NCBI GenBank assembly: GCA_031279575.1
Contig: JAITIG010000187.1
Span: 1 to 8,011, forward strand
Reading direction: 5' to 3'
DNA from: Bifidobacteriaceae bacterium
GTDB taxonomy: Bacteria > Actinomycetota > Actinomycetes > Actinomycetales > WQXJ01
DNA length: 8,011 bases
Positions within the stretch are counted from its first letter, which is position 1. Each line of letters opens with the position of its first letter. Position numbers and translations under genes: made by a program. This document shows positions 5,745-8,011 of this stretch, piece by piece. Below the pieces are notes generated by a model. The model was not told the origin of the DNA, did no database searches, and saw only the letters and a list, made by a program, of their open reading frames with translations.

Positions 5745-8011
5745 CCGAGCGGGACGCTGACGGGCGGCTCGCCGACGCGCCCAACCAGGCTGAGCTGGCT
5801 TGGGCGGGCGTCGATGGGGATGTCGAAGGCGAGGTAGCCGACTTGGGATTGGCCAACCGCAATAGGGGAGGTGCCAAGCTTGAAATCGGCGTGTTTGAGG
5901 GCCGAGGCGGGCTCGTTGGAATACGTCTGGCCAGCCTCGGTGGTCAGACTTTGCTGGTCCGGCACAAAAGTGCCCTCCTCATCGCCGGTGTTCTTGACCC
6001 GGATCCCAACCAGCACCCACTGGCCGTTCTCAGCCACTTCGCTGCCGTCAGCGCTGAGCGCGGGAACGGCGTCCCAATAGCTGACGATTTCGATCGAAAA
6101 ACCGCCGGTGTCGAAGCCGCGCCCAACCGACCAGTCGGTCGCCCCGGTCTCCCCGGGTGTGGGCGCGGCTGGCGTGAGCGGCGCTTCGGTGGGCGCCGGG
6201 TCGCTGCTCCCGCCGCCGGTCAGCTCCAGGACGGCGAACGGAATGGCTACCAGCGCCGCTAGCGCGGCCACCGCCACGGCTATGGTGGCGCCGCGCGACA
6301 GGTGCCACCGCGGCGGGTGGAAGCCGAGCGCGCTCGACGCGCGGTGGTGCCACTGCCAGTGGCCGCGACTCTTGCGCCGGGTTGCGTGATCGGGCGCAGG
6401 GCCGTCCGGGCCGGGTTGAGCCCCGTCCTCGCCGGGCTGCGCGTGGTCCTGGCCGGGCTGCGCCCCGCCCAGCCCGGGCGGGGCAGTCGGTTGGCCAGGC
6501 TGCGCTCCCCCTTGGTCCGGCGGCGCTCCGCCTGGGTCAACTTGGGCTGCGCCCAGGCTGGGCTGGAGGCTGGCCCTGGTCGCCTGCGCGCCGCCCGGCC
6601 CTGGCGGGGCGGTTGTTTGCGGCGTTTGGGCGCCGCCCTGGTACGGCTGGCCGAGGCCTGGCTCAAGTTCGGCTTGCCCGCTGGCCCAATCGACCTGCGG
6701 CGCGGTTAGCGGCGGGATCTCGGCCGCCGCCGGCAGCGCCAGCCCGGCTGCGGCATCGCCCATCGCCTGCGCGCCGCCCAGCCCTGGCGGGGCGGTTGTT
6801 TGCGGCGTTTGGGCGCTGCCCTGGTACGGCTGGCCGAGGCCTGGCTCAAGTTCGGCTTGCCTGCTGGCCCAATCGACCTGCGGCGCGGTCAGCGGCGGGA
6901 TCTCGGCCGCCGCCGGCAGCGCCAGCCCGGCTGCGGCATCGCCCATCGCCGGGGCGGCTGTCCCGCCCGCGGCTGGGACCGCGAACCCGTCCCGCGGCAA
7001 CGAGCCCGCTTCAGGTGGGCCGGTCCGCGTTTGCCCGGGCACCTGTCCGGAGGCAGCCGGTCGGCCCCGGTAGCGCACCGTCGGCACCCGGGAGGAGTGC
7101 CCGGGAATGCCTTCCAGGCCCTCGAACACCGCGGGCGGTGGCGGCGCGGCGCTCGCTTGCGCGGGCGGCTGGGTCGGGGCGGGCCCGCGCGAAGCGGGTT
7201 GCCCGGCCGGCCTGAGGGGGCCGTCTCCGCCGCCTTGGCGAGCGGCCTGCGGGCTTAGGGTCGGCAGCCCCGGGATGAGGTCCTCGGGGATTCTGGTGGA
7301 CACAGCGGGCGGCGGCAATGGCCTGGGCTGGACTGCCCGTTGGATCGTGGGCCGGGCCGGCCGTAGAGGCCTGAACTGCGAAAACGACGTGAACTTGGTG
7401 CCTTCGGGCTCGCCCGGCGCAGTGGTCTCGGGCCCGCCGGCCCGGCCCGGGCCCAGGCCGGCCCCGAGGCCCCCTGGCGGCTCGGCCAACCGTCCGGCGG
7501 CGGCCGGCCGGTCCGGCGCGGTCGCCGTGTTCTGTGCGCCAGCCCCGGCCGAAGCCTCAGCCGGGGGTCTGGGAGCAGCCGCAACCCGAGGCGTGACGCG
7601 CGCAGCGGGGGCCCGGTCTGGTGGCGCCGCCGCCGGTGGCGCTAGGGCGGCGCCAGCCTGCCCCCATCCGGGGTCGGTTGGCCCGCCTCGCCGCCGGCTG
7701 ATGGCGGTGGGTTGGGCCGGCCGGGTCCGCTGCGGCAACGGCGCGCGGCCGGCCGGCGGCGGCTCGGGAAGCGGCAGCTCAGTTGAGTCTGCCCAGGCCG
7801 GCCGCGCCTGGGCAGCTGCCCCGCCGCCCCGCCAAGTGTCGTCCCGGGTCGCCGGTTCCGCCGATGCCGGGGCAGCTGCCGCGCCGCCCCGCCGAGTGTC
7901 GGCCCGGGTCGCCGGTTCCGCCGCTGCCGTCGCTAGCGCCCGGCCCGCCGGACGCCTGCCCCACCGTGTCTCCCCCGGCGCCGCCGGCGCTGGGTGGCGC
8001 ACTGCCGCGCG
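5741..8011 (-). CDS. DUF4352-domain single-pass membrane protein with a very long disordered N-terminal arm (5' end outside the window)
   Basis: The frame is open to the right edge, so at least 756 residues are present. A GTG at 8002 is in frame, but the true start may lie beyond the window. About 570 residues (8011 to about 6293) are Pro/Ala/Gly/Gln-rich, with no folded domain I recognise, and contain two in-frame tandem duplications. A basic patch (HHRASSALGFHPPRWHLSR) precedes one membrane helix (6292-6218, GATIAVAVAALAALVAIPFA). A short Pro-rich linker then leads to an extracytoplasmic domain (about 6142-5744). There, GQWVLVGIRVKNTGDEEGTF, a later LTTEAGQTYSN and a late VGYLAFDIP are the pattern of DUF4352 (PF11611, immunoglobulin-like fold, role unknown). 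This predicts a type II topology with the arm in the cytoplasm. Its stop overlaps the GT-C gene start as ATGA, so it is the upstream partner in the operon. Alternatively the real gene starts inside the arm, but frame-preserving duplications argue for translation. Confidence 0.8.
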   Translation of the reverse strand, partial: RAAVRHPAPAAPGETRWGRRPAGRALATAAAEPATRADTRRGGAAAAPASAEPATRDDTWRGGGAAAQARPAWADSTELPLPEPPPAGRAPLPQRTRPAQPTAISRRRGGPTDPGWGQAGAALAPPAAAPPDRAPAARVTPRVAAAPRPPAEASAGAGAQNTATAPDRPAAAGRLAEPPGGLGAGLGPGRAGGPETTAPGEPEGTKFTSFSQFRPLRPARPTIQRAVQPRPLPPPAVSTRIPEDLIPGLPTLSPQAARQGGGDGPLRPAGQPASRGPAPTQPPAQASAAPPPPAVFEGLEGIPGHSSRVPTVRYRGRPAASGQVPGQTRTGPPEAGSLPRDGFAVPAAGGTAAPAMGDAAAGLALPAAAEIPPLTAPQVDWASRQAELEPGLGQPYQGSAQTPQTTAPPGLGGAQAMGDAAAGLALPAAAEIPPLTAPQVDWASGQAELEPGLGQPYQGGAQTPQTTAPPGPGGAQATRASLQPSLGAAQVDPGGAPPDQGGAQPGQPTAPPGLGGAQPGQDHAQPGEDGAQPGPDGPAPDHATRRKSRGHWQWHHRASSALGFHPPRWHLSRGATIAVAVAALAALVAIPFAVLELTGGGSSDPAPTEAPLTPAAPTPGETGATDWSVGRGFDTGGFSIEIVSYWDAVPALSADGSEVAENGQWVLVGIRVKNTGDEEGTFVPDQQSLTTEAGQTYSNEPASALKHADFKLGTSPIAVGQSQVGYLAFDIPIDARPSQLSLVGRVGEPPVSVPLG
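6581..6946 (-). repeat. 183-base tandem duplication, about 98% identical, in the DUF4352 gene
   Basis: The units are 6581-6763 and 6764-6946. I count four base differences in 183, giving three amino acid changes (Gly/Arg, Gly/Ser, Pro/Leu) and one silent change. Each unit encodes 61 residues, including MGDAAAGLALPAAAEIPP, LTAPQVDWAS, QAELEPGLGQPYQG and AQTPQTTAPPG. The near identity implies a recent event or ongoing homogenisation. Confidence 0.95.
7811..7930 (-). repeat. 60-base tandem repeat near the right edge of the DUF4352 gene
   Basis: The units 7811-7870 and 7871-7930 share about 55 of 60 bases and begin with GGCAGCTGCC on the + strand. In the protein they give two 20-residue units containing AEPATRADTRRGG and AEPATRDDTWRGG. 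The unit length keeps the frame. Confidence 0.85.

Noticed and set aside
6382..7215. Plus-strand frame of 277 codons opposite the DUF4352 gene
   Set aside because: It repeats because the underlying DNA repeats, but the product is Arg/Pro/Ala noise. The minus-strand frame continues into a membrane helix and a recognised domain and ends in an operon overlap.

Overview
The window is a very GC-rich bacterial stretch, visibly around 70% G+C with strong GC preference at third codon positions. Family matches point to an Actinomycetota (high-GC Gram-positive) chromosome: a YibE/F-type membrane protein, a GT87-like GT-C membrane protein, a DUF4352 single-pass protein and an actinobacterial-style alpha/beta hydrolase. 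I cannot fix the genus. I see no IS element, integrase, CRISPR array or phage gene.

Layout. The left edge holds the 3' end of a + strand gene (1-192). A 358-base stretch with no convincing gene follows (193-550). Next is a small two-helix membrane protein on + (551-1276), then tRNA-Ser(GCT) on - (1312-1403) with a good-looking promoter at 1414-1442. An alpha/beta hydrolase lies on + (1569-2771). The right two thirds is a tight operon on -, read right to left: a long disordered protein ending in one membrane helix and a DUF4352 domain (8011-5741, 5' end outside the window), a multi-pass GT-C-like membrane protein (5744-3942), and a YibE/F protein (3945-2659). Both junctions are 4-base ATGA overlaps, so the three are probably translationally coupled. 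The hydrolase and YibE/F genes converge and overlap by 113 bases at their 3' ends.

How the genes may work together. The operon encodes three membrane proteins: an envelope-facing DUF4352 domain on a long cytoplasmic Pro/Ala-rich arm, a putative lipid-linked-sugar glycosyltransferase, and a YibE/F membrane protein of unproven function. A shared envelope role is plausible, but it is inference.

The most striking theme is expansion of low-complexity coding sequence by in-frame tandem duplication. It occurs in the hydrolase (48-base unit), the GT-C tail (alternating 30- and 48-base spacing, 78-base super-repeat) and the DUF4352 protein (183-base unit at about 98% identity, and a 60-base unit). 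All of these periods are multiples of three.
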